Below, one piece after another: positions 7,694-16,071 of a stretch of DNA of 18,482 bases. A program made the position numbers and the translations under genes. A model generated the notes under the pieces. The model ran no database searches and had not been told where the DNA came from. It saw only the letters and a list, made by a program, of their open reading frames with translations. The stretch's first letter is position 1; each line of letters begins with the position of its first letter. Source of the stretch: Desulfuromonadaceae bacterium (GTDB lineage Bacteria > Desulfobacterota > Desulfuromonadia > Geobacterales > Pseudopelobacteraceae). The stretch covers positions 1 to 18,482 of the forward strand of contig JAQUCQ010000024.1 in NCBI GenBank assembly GCA_028686145.1. The letters are read 5' to 3'.

Positions 7694-10198
7694 ATGAAAG
7701 CAGTTATTATGGCGGGCGGCTTCGGCACCCGTATCCAGCCACTTACCGGCAGCATGCCAAAGCCGATGATTCCGCTCTTCAATCGACCGATCATGCTTCA
7801 TATCGTGGAGCTGCTGAAAAAATACGAGATCACCGAACTCGTCATGTTGCTGTATCATCAGCCGTTCTATATCAAAAATTTCTTCCGGGACGGTTCCGAT
7901 TTCGGCGTCAAGATTACCTATGTCACACCGCTTTCCGATATGGGAACGGCAGGGGCGGTCAAGGCAGCCGAGAAGTTTCTGGATGAGCGTTTTCTGGTGA
8001 TCAGCGGTGATCTCCTGACCGATTTCAATCTCAAGAAAATCCTTGATTTTCACGCCGACCATAAAGCCAAGGCGACAATAACCCTGACATCGGTCAAGGA
8101 TCCGCTCCAGTTTGGAGTCGTGATCACCGACAAGGAAAAGCGCATTACCCAGTTTTTGGAAAAGCCGGGGTGGGGAGAAGTTATTTCCGACACCATCAAT
8201 ACGGGCATTTATGTGCTGGAGCCGGAAGTATTGAAATACATTCCCGATGGGGAAAACTTCGATTTTTCGCAGGATCTATTCCCGCTTATGCTGAAAAAGA
8301 AGGAGGCTCTCTTTGGGGTGACCGCCAAGGGGTACTGGCGTGACATTGGCAATACCGATTCCTATCGCGAAGCGTACCACGATATTTTCAAGGGAAAGGT
8401 AAATCTGAAGATCGACGAGCCGAAACAGGATTTTGTCGGCAAAGACCTGCGCGTCGGTGCTGATGTCAAGCTGGAACACGCATCCGGTCTTGAAGGTACG
8501 GTCGTTATCGGCGACAACAGCCAGATCCTGGGCGATGTGCGTATCAAGGATTCGGTCATCGGTCGTAACTGCACGGTTGAATCCGGGGTCAGGCTTAACC
8601 GCTGCATTATCTGGGACAATTCGTACGTCAAGAAAGGGGCAAAGATTACCGACAGTGTGATCTGCTCCAATGTGCGTATCGGGCAGGGCGTAACTCTTGA
8701 GGAGGGGGTCATTGTTGCTGACGAGACATCGGTTGGCGATGATGCGCTCATCAAGGCCGATGTCAAAATCTGGCCCAAGAAGACGATAGAGGCCGGGGCA
8801 ACGGTCACCTCCAATATGATCTGGGGGGAAAAATGGAAAAAGGCGCTTTTTGAGGGAGCAATAATCAAGGGGCTCTCCAATATGGAGCTCACTCCGGAAT
8901 TTTGTGCCAAGCTGGGGTGCGCGTATGGCACCTCGCTACCCAAGGGAAGTTTTGTGCTGGCTGGCCGTGATTCCAATCCCTCCTCCCGCATGCTCAAGCG
9001 CTGTTTTGTGGGTGGGTTGCTTTCGGCCGGCGTTAACGTGCGCGACATGAAGATGACATCACTGCCGCTTGTCCGCTACAAATTGAAGACCTTTGGCGAG
9101 GTGGGGGGGGTGCATTTCCGTCAGGCTCAGGATGACCCCGCTTCACTGGAGATCGTTTTTCTGGATGGTGACGGCCTCGATTTTTCCAGTAACATGGGGA
9201 AGAGTGTGGAACGCATATTCTTCAAGGAAAATTTCCGGCGTGCTCACCATACCGAGCCGGGGGTCATTACCGATATTAATAATGTCGGAGATTTTTATCG
9301 TGAAGGATTTTTGCGGGCGCTTGATCGCGACCTGCTCAAAAAAGCGGCTTTAACGGTGGTTGTGGACTTCAACTTTTCCCCTTCCAGCCAGATGTTGCCG
9401 CAACTTCTCAATGTTCTCGGCTTTTCGGTGGTTGCACTCAATGCCTATGTTGACGAAGGGCGCGGGATACAGATTAAGGAAAAAGAGCAGGCCTTGGCCC
9501 AGCTTTCGGCAATTGTGTCGTCGCTCGGGGCGCAGGCCGGATTCTGGCTTGATCCTTCTGCAGAGGGGGTCACTCTGGTTGATGAGACCGGCCGGGTTTG
9601 TACCGGCACCGAGCTGCTCTCACTAACCGTGGCGTTGCTGATGAAGACCAGACAAAAGGGTGCGATTGCCGTACCGGTGCAGGCTCCCTCCACAATTGAG
9701 CAGATGGTGGGGCAGAAGGGGTGCCAGGTGATTCGAACCAAGAGTTCGGACCGCGCCATGCAGGAGATCTCTTCATCTTCGGAAATTGTTCTGACCGGCA
9801 CTACGGACGGCCGTTTTGCCTTTCCCAGTTTTCAGTCGGCTTTTGACGGCATGTTTGCCATTGCGAGACTGATGGAACTGAGTGCTGCCAGCGGAATGCC
9901 GCTGTCACAAGCACTCCTGAATGTCCCCCGCAGCGCCTATCTTCAAAGCAGTATTCCCTGCCCCTGGGAGCTGAAGGGCGGCATCATGCGCAAGATGAGC
10001 GAGGACAGTTTGGAAAAGGAGGCGACGTTCATCGACGGCATTAAGGTGCATTTCGGCGCGGAGTGGGTGCTCGTCCTACCGGACCAGTATCGGCCGCTGA
10101 CCCACATTGTGGCTGAGGGCAACGATCAAAAGTCGGCCCAGAGACTGCTCGGCGAGTACGAGAAGAAGGTAGTCGCGTGGAAGAAGGAAATGGTGTGA
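7694..10198 (+). CDS. NDP-sugar synthase / phosphohexomutase-like fusion protein
   Basis: Three parts. Residues 1-235 are a nucleotidyltransferase of the GDP-mannose/glucose-1-phosphate type: GGFGTR at 8-13, catalytic-loop Lys23 in MPKP, ISGDLLTD and FLEKPGWG. Residues ~252-378 are hexapeptide repeats forming a left-handed beta-helix. Residues ~385-830 follow the phosphohexomutase fold. Such proteins are usually labelled mannose-1-phosphate guanylyltransferase/phosphomannomutase. However, the phosphoserine loop (TASHNP in true enzymes) is replaced around 471-480 (GGVHFRQAQD), the metal loop DGDADR by DPSAEG (620-625), and the sugar loop GGEESGH by GTTDGRF (702-708). The mutase part is therefore probably inactive or regulatory. 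The nucleotide and sugar specificity cannot be read from sequence. I chose the ATG at 7694, with AGGAGT before it and family-like MKAVIMAGG, over the ATG at 7646, whose extra 16 residues look unrelated. Confidence 0.85.
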   Translation: MKAVIMAGGFGTRIQPLTGSMPKPMIPLFNRPIMLHIVELLKKYEITELVMLLYHQPFYIKNFFRDGSDFGVKITYVTPLSDMGTAGAVKAAEKFLDERFLVISGDLLTDFNLKKILDFHADHKAKATITLTSVKDPLQFGVVITDKEKRITQFLEKPGWGEVISDTINTGIYVLEPEVLKYIPDGENFDFSQDLFPLMLKKKEALFGVTAKGYWRDIGNTDSYREAYHDIFKGKVNLKIDEPKQDFVGKDLRVGADVKLEHASGLEGTVVIGDNSQILGDVRIKDSVIGRNCTVESGVRLNRCIIWDNSYVKKGAKITDSVICSNVRIGQGVTLEEGVIVADETSVGDDALIKADVKIWPKKTIEAGATVTSNMIWGEKWKKALFEGAIIKGLSNMELTPEFCAKLGCAYGTSLPKGSFVLAGRDSNPSSRMLKRCFVGGLLSAGVNVRDMKMTSLPLVRYKLKTFGEVGGVHFRQAQDDPASLEIVFLDGDGLDFSSNMGKSVERIFFKENFRRAHHTEPGVITDINNVGDFYREGFLRALDRDLLKKAALTVVVDFNFSPSSQMLPQLLNVLGFSVVALNAYVDEGRGIQIKEKEQALAQLSAIVSSLGAQAGFWLDPSAEGVTLVDETGRVCTGTELLSLTVALLMKTRQKGAIAVPVQAPSTIEQMVGQKGCQVIRTKSSDRAMQEISSSSEIVLTGTTDGRFAFPSFQSAFDGMFAIARLMELSAASGMPLSQALLNVPRSAYLQSSIPCPWELKGGIMRKMSEDSLEKEATFIDGIKVHFGAEWVLVLPDQYRPLTHIVAEGNDQKSAQRLLGEYEKKVVAWKKEMV

Positions 10199-10204
10199 CC
10201 GTGT

Positions 10205-12394
10205 ATGCCGAAGCCTCTTGACGTGGTGATAGTATGGCACATGCATCAGCCATACTACAAAGATCCGCAAAAAAATGAATATGCCCTTCCGTGGACCTAT
10301 CTGCACGGCATCAAGGATTACTTTGACATGCCGGCTATTGTCGAAGATACTCCCGGCGCCACGGCGGTCTTCAACCTGGTGCCGTCGCTGATAGAACAGC
10401 TGCTGGAGTACGCCTCCGGCACGGCTTATGATCCGTTTCTCGTCAGGGGGAAAGCCGATCCGTCCGGATTGAGTCAGGATGACAAGGTTTTCCTGCTGGA
10501 AAACTTTTTCTCGGCCAACCGTCAACATATGATCGAGCCTTCCCGGCGTTATCTGGAGCTGCTCTATATGGCCGGTGAAGGGAAGGAAGGGAGTGCCCGC
10601 GAGCGGATCAGGCATTTCAGCGACCAGGATCTGCTGGATCTGCAGGTCTGGTTTTTCCTCGCCTGGACCGGTGAGGCGGCGCGCCGCCGCTATCCGGTTT
10701 TTGCGGATCTGATTGCCAAGGGAGAAAACTTTACCGCAGCCGACAAGGAACTGCTTTTTGCCACCCAGCGGGAAGTATTGCAGGCGATAATTCCGCTCTA
10801 TCGCCGCCTTCATGAGGAAGGCCGGATTGAGCTTTCGGTGTCCCCGTACTTTCATCCGATACTGCCGCTGTTATGCGATATCCGCTCTGCCCAGACCGCC
10901 ATGCCGCGGACTCCGCTTCCGACCGCCGGTTTTCGTCATCCTGAGGATGCCCGCGCCCAGATCCGCCGCGGGATCAGCTATTTTCAAGCAATATTCGGTT
11001 TTACTCCGGCCGGCATGTGGCCTTCGGAGGGATCTGTCAGTAACGAAACGCTGTCGCTCATTACCGAAAGCGGCATTGGCTGGATTGCTACTGATGAGGA
11101 AATCCTGGAAAAAAGCCTCGATGGTGGGCTTGGCGCTGGTAAGGAACGGCTGTATCGGCCCTGGCGCTACAACAGCGGCCAAGGAGAAATAGGCATATTC
11201 TTTCGTGATCACCAGCTCTCCGACCTGATCGGTTTTACCTACTCGCAGTGGGAAGCGGAGCGTGCCGTGGCTGATCTTTGCGGTCGTCTGGACGCCATCA
11301 AATCCCGTCTGGGAGGAGACGGCCGTGTCGTCTCGATCATTCTGGACGGGGAGAATGCCTGGGAGTATTATCCTGCCAATGCCTATGATTTTCTTCAGGG
11401 AATGTACCGGGGGATTGCCGGGTCAGCTTCGCTCCATCTGACGACCTGCAGCGAGGTCGTGGAAAAAGCCAGCTTCGATGGCCGCTTGCATACAATTTTT
11501 CCCGGATCATGGATTAACGGTAACTACGGGATTTGGATCGGGCATCCTGAAGAAAATATGGCGTGGGACTTCATTGCGCAGGCCCGTGAAGCTGCCGTGT
11601 CCGGCAACCAGCTGGTCGCTGCTGCTCTGGAGAGCGGTGAGCCTTCCGTGGATAGTACGGCCGAGATGATCTGCCGTTCCCTGTATGCCGCCGAAGGAAG
11701 TGACTGGTTCTGGTGGTACGGGGATGACCACTTTTCACCACACAGCGACCATTTCGACCGGCTTTTCCGCCAACACCTGATGAATATCTACCGGCTCTTG
11801 GGGCAGGATGCTCCCCGCCAGTTGCTGGAGCCGATTAAGAAAAAGAACCCGGCTGGGTTGATCCGGGAGCCGGCTGCGTTTATCGATCCCGAGATCAACG
11901 GTAGAATCAGCGATTACTTTGAATGGCTGGCTGCCGGGCTGTATGACCTGACCCGCCAGGGTTCTGCGATGCACTCGTCCGACCGGATGCTGCAGAGTCT
12001 TTATTATGGCTACAACATGAAATCCTTTTTTATCAGGATTGACGGAGTTCTGGAGCTCTCCCGTCTGCTGCACGAGGATGATGTCCTGTATCTGCACCTG
12101 ATCTGTGACCGTGAATATCGGCTGCCGCTACAGATGAAGAATGATGACGGGCTGCTGCTGGTCAAGGAAAACGGCGTCTGGATTCCTACCAATAGCTACT
12201 GTCATTGGAAAATAGCCAAAACGTGTGAAATAAGTATTCCGCTGAGCAGTATCAAGCTGGCTGCGGGAAGCAAGCTGTTCGTTTCAGTGGCGCTGGTGCG
12301 TGATAACGAGGAGGCCGGACGCTGGCCAAGCGATGCGCCGCTGATGCTCTATTATGCGGGAGCGGATCTTGAACTGGATAACTGGCTGATATAA
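10205..12394 (+). CDS. Glycoside hydrolase family 57 protein (alpha-amylase/amylopullulanase-like)
   Basis: Acts on alpha-glucans by the retaining mechanism, either as hydrolase or glucanotransferase. GH57 conserved regions are present: WHMHQPYY (11-18), SPYFHPILPL, GMWPSEGSVS with the expected nucleophile Glu275, LDGENAWEYY with the expected acid/base Asp381, and DWFWWYGDDH (500-509), which resembles the amylopullulanase-type subgroup. The C-terminal ~160 residues look beta-rich and may be an accessory domain. No signal peptide is seen, so it is cytoplasmic and likely handles glycogen or maltooligosaccharides. The ATG lies six bases after the stop of the sugar-nucleotide gene, which argues for one operon. 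The substrate and the hydrolase/transferase balance are not determined by sequence. Confidence 0.88.
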   Translation: MPKPLDVVIVWHMHQPYYKDPQKNEYALPWTYLHGIKDYFDMPAIVEDTPGATAVFNLVPSLIEQLLEYASGTAYDPFLVRGKADPSGLSQDDKVFLLENFFSANRQHMIEPSRRYLELLYMAGEGKEGSARERIRHFSDQDLLDLQVWFFLAWTGEAARRRYPVFADLIAKGENFTAADKELLFATQREVLQAIIPLYRRLHEEGRIELSVSPYFHPILPLLCDIRSAQTAMPRTPLPTAGFRHPEDARAQIRRGISYFQAIFGFTPAGMWPSEGSVSNETLSLITESGIGWIATDEEILEKSLDGGLGAGKERLYRPWRYNSGQGEIGIFFRDHQLSDLIGFTYSQWEAERAVADLCGRLDAIKSRLGGDGRVVSIILDGENAWEYYPANAYDFLQGMYRGIAGSASLHLTTCSEVVEKASFDGRLHTIFPGSWINGNYGIWIGHPEENMAWDFIAQAREAAVSGNQLVAAALESGEPSVDSTAEMICRSLYAAEGSDWFWWYGDDHFSPHSDHFDRLFRQHLMNIYRLLGQDAPRQLLEPIKKKNPAGLIREPAAFIDPEINGRISDYFEWLAAGLYDLTRQGSAMHSSDRMLQSLYYGYNMKSFFIRIDGVLELSRLLHEDDVLYLHLICDREYRLPLQMKNDDGLLLVKENGVWIPTNSYCHWKIAKTCEISIPLSSIKLAAGSKLFVSVALVRDNEEAGRWPSDAPLMLYYAGADLELDNWLI

Positions 12395-12414
12395 CAACCT
12401 AGTTTAAAGAGTAG

Positions 12415-12444
12415 TTGAACGTCTAACGTAATATAATCCACAAT
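12415..12444 (+). promoter_or_regulatory. Weak candidate promoter before the galT-like gene
   Basis: TTGAAC (12415-12420) and CACAAT (12439-12444) are 18 bases apart and match the consensus at four of six each. A perfect TATAAT at 12432-12437 sits only 11 bases from that -35 and has no good partner at 16-18 bases. The 77-base gap may carry a secondary promoter within the operon. Confidence 0.3.
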
Positions 12445-12471
12445 CAGGTAGTTCTTTTCGTAGGAGAGATC

Positions 12472-13497
12472 ATGTCAGAACTGCGCTGGGATCCCATAAA
12501 GCTGCATTGGGTAATTATTGCCACCGAGCGTGGCCGCCGTCCGCGCGATTTTCAGGTTGAGCCGGAGTCGAACGGGATGACCTCCTGCCCGTTCTGTTAT
12601 GGTAACGAGGATAAAACGCCACCGGAAATCTTTGCCATTCGCCCGGGCGGAACCCCGAACGCTGCTAACTGGCGGGTCCGGGTGATTCCCAACAAATATC
12701 CCGCACTGCGGGTGGAAGGTGATCTTAACAACCGCGGCTACGGTATGTACGATGTCATGAACGGCATCGGTGCGCACGAGGTGATCATTGAAACCCCTGA
12801 TCATAACCGGACGCTTGCTGACCTGACGGTTAATGAGGTGACTGACGTTCTAACCGCGTATCGTCATCGCTATCTTGATCTACGCAAGGATTTCCGTTTT
12901 CGCTATATGGTGCTGTTCAAAAACCACGGTGCCCGCGCGGGCGCGTCACTTGCACATTCCCACAGCCAGCTTATTGCCGTGCCGCTGATGCCCCCGGTGG
13001 CAAGTACCCAACTGAAAGTATCGCGCAATTACTTCAGTGACAAGGAACGCTGCATTTTTTGCGACCTGATCGCGTTCGAGTTGAGTGAAGGGGTGCGTGT
13101 GGTAAAGGAGTTTTCCAACTTCGTGACGATGGCTCCCTATGCCTCCAGTTCACCATTCGAGCTGCGGCTCTTTCCCAAACGCCACAGCCATGACTTTGCC
13201 CTGATGAACGATGCCCAACTGGCAGAACTTGCGGTGGCGATGAAGGATATGCTGCTGCGTGTCAAGACGGTGCTACGCGATGCACCCTATAATTTTATAT
13301 TGCACACCGCTCCGCCCATGCATAGTCGCCCCGGCAAACCTGATCATTGGAATTCGCTGGAGTATGACTACCACTGGCACATTGAGCTCGTGCCGCGTCT
13401 GACGCAGGTAGCCGGCTTTGAGTGGGGTACCGGTTTTTACATCAACCCGACGTCACCCGAGGATGCTGCCCAGTTTCTGCGAGAGGCGGATGTCTGA
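12472..13497 (+). CDS. Galactose-1-phosphate uridylyltransferase-like HIT-superfamily nucleotidyltransferase
   Basis: Transfers a nucleotidyl group between sugar phosphates through a covalent His intermediate. Zinc-site Cys39/Cys42 lie in CPFCYGNED, followed by TPPE as in GalT. The active site is H162-S-H164-S-Q166, with His164 the expected nucleophile; classical GalT usually reads HPHGQ. A second CxxC pair (C194/C197) and FPKRHSHDF suggest a second metal site, and YHWHIELVP closes the core. Length 341 aa is typical. Because of the HSHSQ motif, the second CxxC and the GH57 neighbour, an ADP-glucose phosphorylase-like role in glycogen metabolism is as plausible as the Leloir reaction. The ATG has GGAGAG at 12463-12468. 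The downstream gene starts inside its last codons. Confidence 0.85.
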   Translation: MSELRWDPIKLHWVIIATERGRRPRDFQVEPESNGMTSCPFCYGNEDKTPPEIFAIRPGGTPNAANWRVRVIPNKYPALRVEGDLNNRGYGMYDVMNGIGAHEVIIETPDHNRTLADLTVNEVTDVLTAYRHRYLDLRKDFRFRYMVLFKNHGARAGASLAHSHSQLIAVPLMPPVASTQLKVSRNYFSDKERCIFCDLIAFELSEGVRVVKEFSNFVTMAPYASSSPFELRLFPKRHSHDFALMNDAQLAELAVAMKDMLLRVKTVLRDAPYNFILHTAPPMHSRPGKPDHWNSLEYDYHWHIELVPRLTQVAGFEWGTGFYINPTSPEDAAQFLREADV

Positions 13498-14353
13498 CGT
13501 ACAAGGTGTACTTGATGCGCTCTACGCTTCCCGATCCGCGCAGCATCTCGGCAATGATCCGCTTTCATTCTGCCATCGCTTCCCGGATCCTGCCGATCAA
13601 GAGATTGCTGCAGTGGTCGCATCGTCATTTGCCTACGGCTCAATCGTCATCATCCTCCGGACACTGGAAAAGATCTTTGCCACGCTCGGCCGGTCGCCGA
13701 GGAGGTATGTAGAAACGTTCGACCCCGAAGCCGGCTTGCAAACTTTTTCCGGCTTCAAGCACCGGTTTAATGATGGTCGCGATGTGTGCGCGCTCCTGTG
13801 GGGAATGCGGCAGATGGTGGAGCAAGAGGGCAGCATCCACTCGTTTTTTCAACGAGGGCACAGCGCTGCCGCTGCTGACGTGAGCCGTTCTTTGAGTCGC
13901 TATTCCGCTGCAGTTCTCGCTCTGGATTATACCAGCGTATTTGGAACCCGTGAGATTCCGACCGACTCGTACTTCCCGTTCCTGTTTCCCTCCCCTGCTT
14001 CCGGCAGTGCCTGCAAGCGACTCTGCATGTTTTTGCGCTGGATGGTTCGTCCCGCAGACGGTATCGATCTTGGTTTGTGGGTCGGCATATCTCCGGCACA
14101 GCTGATTATTCCTGTTGATACGCACATCAGCCGTATCAGCCGCTATCTTGGCCTGACCCGAAGAAAGGCTGCCGACTGGCGCATGGCACAGGAGATTACG
14201 GCTGCCTTGAGACTATTTGATCCGGATGACCCGGTAAAATATGATTTTTCTCTTGCGCATCTCGGTATCAGTGACGGTTGTAACGGTAAGGACCCGAGTC
14301 GCTGCAGTGCCTGCCCGATTGTCACAATTTGTGCACAGAATCTCACTAAATAG
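13490..14353 (+). CDS. TIGR02757 (DUF2400) family protein, HhH-GPD/endonuclease III-like signature
   Basis: A 287-residue protein of unproven function. It matches the TIGR02757 family in its N-terminal region (DPLSFCHRFPDPADQEIAAVVAS) and in its C-terminal half. The segment PVDTHISRISRYLGL (208-222) closely resembles the DTHV-x-R-x-x-x-RLG stretch of endonuclease III-type glycosylases, with Asp210 in the place of the catalytic Asp. The C-terminus holds C264-x7-C272-x2-C275-x5-C281, like the 4Fe-4S loop of that superfamily. The LPGVGxKTA hairpin with its catalytic Lys is not visible. The ATG at 13490 overlaps the preceding gene by 8 bases and has GAGAGG before it; upstream in-frame starts inside galT are less likely. 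The protein is probably cytoplasmic and iron-sulfur-binding. A link to the sugar genes rests only on position. Confidence 0.8.
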   Translation: MSDVQGVLDALYASRSAQHLGNDPLSFCHRFPDPADQEIAAVVASSFAYGSIVIILRTLEKIFATLGRSPRRYVETFDPEAGLQTFSGFKHRFNDGRDVCALLWGMRQMVEQEGSIHSFFQRGHSAAAADVSRSLSRYSAAVLALDYTSVFGTREIPTDSYFPFLFPSPASGSACKRLCMFLRWMVRPADGIDLGLWVGISPAQLIIPVDTHISRISRYLGLTRRKAADWRMAQEITAALRLFDPDDPVKYDFSLAHLGISDGCNGKDPSRCSACPIVTICAQNLTK

Positions 14354-14376
14354 TCGAAATGTATCAGAGTAATGAT

Positions 14377-14405
14377 TTGACACCCTTTACCCTTTCTGAT
14401 ATAGG
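14377..14405 (+). promoter_or_regulatory. Strong sigma70-type promoter upstream of the zinc-ribbon gene
   Basis: A perfect TTGACA (14377-14382) is followed after 17 bases by TATAGG (14400-14405), which has the extended -10 TG at 14397-14398. It lies 24 bases after the stop of the TIGR02757 gene and 66 bases before the next ATG, so a separate transcript starts here. Confidence 0.7.
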
Positions 14406-14470
14406 ACTAACGTTGTTTCAGATAGTTCCGCGAATTACCGCTATACGCTATCACGGTCGAGGAGTCGCAG

Positions 14471-15958
14471 ATGATAATCCGATGCGAAAAATGTCAAACC
14501 AGATTTCGACTTGACGATTCCAGAGTCACAGATAAAGGTGTAAAAGTCCGCTGCACCAAGTGTAAACATGTATTCAGGGTGCAGAAGGAAGAAGCGGATG
14601 TGGAGCCTGTCGAATCTGAAGCTGCAACGGCTGATTTTTCTACATCTGCCGAACAGAATGATATTCCGATGACAACTTCGCAATATCAGCCCCTTACAGA
14701 AAATCTTGTCCACGATACTCCTTTTGACTCCGGGGCTTTTGAAACTGCTCCTGCTGATAGTGTAAATGAGATTAACTCGTTTGAAATGCCATTGTTTGAA
14801 GACTCGACCGCATCGTTTGGCACAGATGAATTTCATGGTGTAGATGCTGAGAATGTATCGGTAGTGCCAGCAGAACCTGCTGCCTCAATGGGAGAGGTTG
14901 ATTTTTCGAGCTTTGATTTTGGCGAAAGCGACTCAGAACCTGATGTGACCCCACCGCCTTCAGTGTCACTGGATAATTTCAGCAATGGAGGCTTCGAATC
15001 GGCGTCTGATGCTCCACGAAAAGAGTCACCTCAGGGGCTTGATTTCTCTGATGATGATTTGTTCGGTGCAGTTGTGCCAGCTGCCCCTGAAACTGCAGAC
15101 GACACCATCTCCTTTGATTTTGAAGAAGATGATAGCTTTGCTGAATCCATGGACATGAGCTCCCATGATGCAAGTGCTAAAAGCGGCACGTTATTTTCCC
15201 TCGATACTCACGGTGATGTGCCGTTTAATCTGGGTGAGATTGATTTTGGCGACGAACTGACGTCGGTCGCTGTCCAGCAGGTAAATCCGGAGGATCTGCA
15301 ACCATCCCAGGAAATTCTGTTTGCCCCCCTAGCCGAAGCACAAGGTAAACCGGCACCGGAGGATGTACCACGTTCCTTCTCCGAGTCAGAATTTGCCGAT
15401 TACCAGCATGAGCTTCCACCCCTGTCGATTACTTCGCGACGCAAGCGGAATCCGCTTTTCGGTGCATTGATTGGTGGTATTGCCCTCGTGGTAATTACCG
15501 CGCTGGTGTATTTTGGTATCACTTCGTTTTCCACCCCTAAGGATATGGCTGCAACGGAGAATGGCAAAATCGGCATCCAGGCAGTAAAAGCCACTTTCAT
15601 TGAAAATGCTAAAGCAGGTGAATTGCTGGTGATTTCAGGAGAGGCACTGAATGAGTATTCACAACCGCGGGCGGCACTGCAAGTCAAGGTAACAGTCTTT
15701 GACGCCTCGGGGAAAAGTATCGCCACAAAAAGTGCTTACGGCGGAAACCCGCTGACAGAAGAACAATTAAAGAGTCTGGCGTTTGACAAGATCGAGGCGG
15801 CGATGGCCAATCAGTTTGGCGATTCTCTGACTAATATGGAAGTCGCTCCCGGCAAGTCGATTCCTTTTGTCGTAGTTATCGCCAATCTTCCTGCGGGAGC
15901 CAGTGATTTCGGAGTACAGTCTGCCGGCTCTACGGTTGCAACCGGAAGGCAGCAATAA
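14471..15958 (+). CDS. MJ0042-type zinc-ribbon protein with DUF3426 C-terminal domain
   Basis: Residues 1-36 form a zinc ribbon with C5-x2-C8 and C28-x2-C31. Residues ~42-325 are a long acidic, Ser/Pro-rich region of low complexity with recurring short Phe/Asp motifs, probably disordered. A single membrane helix lies at about 326-350, and the last ~135 residues match the DUF3426 pattern (ATFIENAKAGELLVISGEAL, then VKVTVFDASG). The zinc ribbon should be cytoplasmic and DUF3426 periplasmic. The start is supported by GAGGAG at 14459-14464. Base composition is more AT-rich than in the flanking genes, mostly because of the acidic linker. The role is unknown; proteins of this architecture are common in delta-group bacteria. 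Confidence 0.82.
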   Translation: MIIRCEKCQTRFRLDDSRVTDKGVKVRCTKCKHVFRVQKEEADVEPVESEAATADFSTSAEQNDIPMTTSQYQPLTENLVHDTPFDSGAFETAPADSVNEINSFEMPLFEDSTASFGTDEFHGVDAENVSVVPAEPAASMGEVDFSSFDFGESDSEPDVTPPPSVSLDNFSNGGFESASDAPRKESPQGLDFSDDDLFGAVVPAAPETADDTISFDFEEDDSFAESMDMSSHDASAKSGTLFSLDTHGDVPFNLGEIDFGDELTSVAVQQVNPEDLQPSQEILFAPLAEAQGKPAPEDVPRSFSESEFADYQHELPPLSITSRRKRNPLFGALIGGIALVVITALVYFGITSFSTPKDMAATENGKIGIQAVKATFIENAKAGELLVISGEALNEYSQPRAALQVKVTVFDASGKSIATKSAYGGNPLTEEQLKSLAFDKIEAAMANQFGDSLTNMEVAPGKSIPFVVVIANLPAGASDFGVQSAGSTVATGRQQ

Positions 15959-16014
15959 ATAAAACGCATGTGAAACATGTGATATTCGGGCGGAGAGAAA
16001 CCTGTAACAAAAAG

Positions 16015-16049
16015 AAAAGGCCGTTGACATCACTGTCAACGGCCTTTTT
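16015..16049. terminator. Bidirectional intrinsic terminator between convergent genes
   Basis: A perfect 15-base stem (AAAAGGCCGTTGACA at 16015-16029, partner at 16034-16048) has a four-base loop TCAC. It has T-runs on both strands: TTTTT on the plus side, and TTTTCTTTTT reading on the minus strand. It sits between the plus-strand gene ending at 15958 and the minus-strand gene ending at 16072. Confidence 0.95.
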
Positions 16050-16071
16050 ACGGTATAGGACGTAAGAGCTG

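Noticed and set aside
10076..10855. Minus-strand open frame (259 codons) antisense to the GH57 start
   Set aside because: It covers the diagnostic GH57 N-terminal motifs on the plus strand and has no recognisable features of its own.
13418..13489. Longer N-terminus for the TIGR02757 protein
   Set aside because: It would lie deep inside the galT-like gene. The ATG at 13490 has GAGAGG and gives a family-like start.
15967..15979. Small inverted repeat CATGT-GAA-ACATG after the zinc-ribbon gene
   Set aside because: A five-base stem with a three-base loop is expected by chance. The real terminator is the 15-base stem at 16015-16049.
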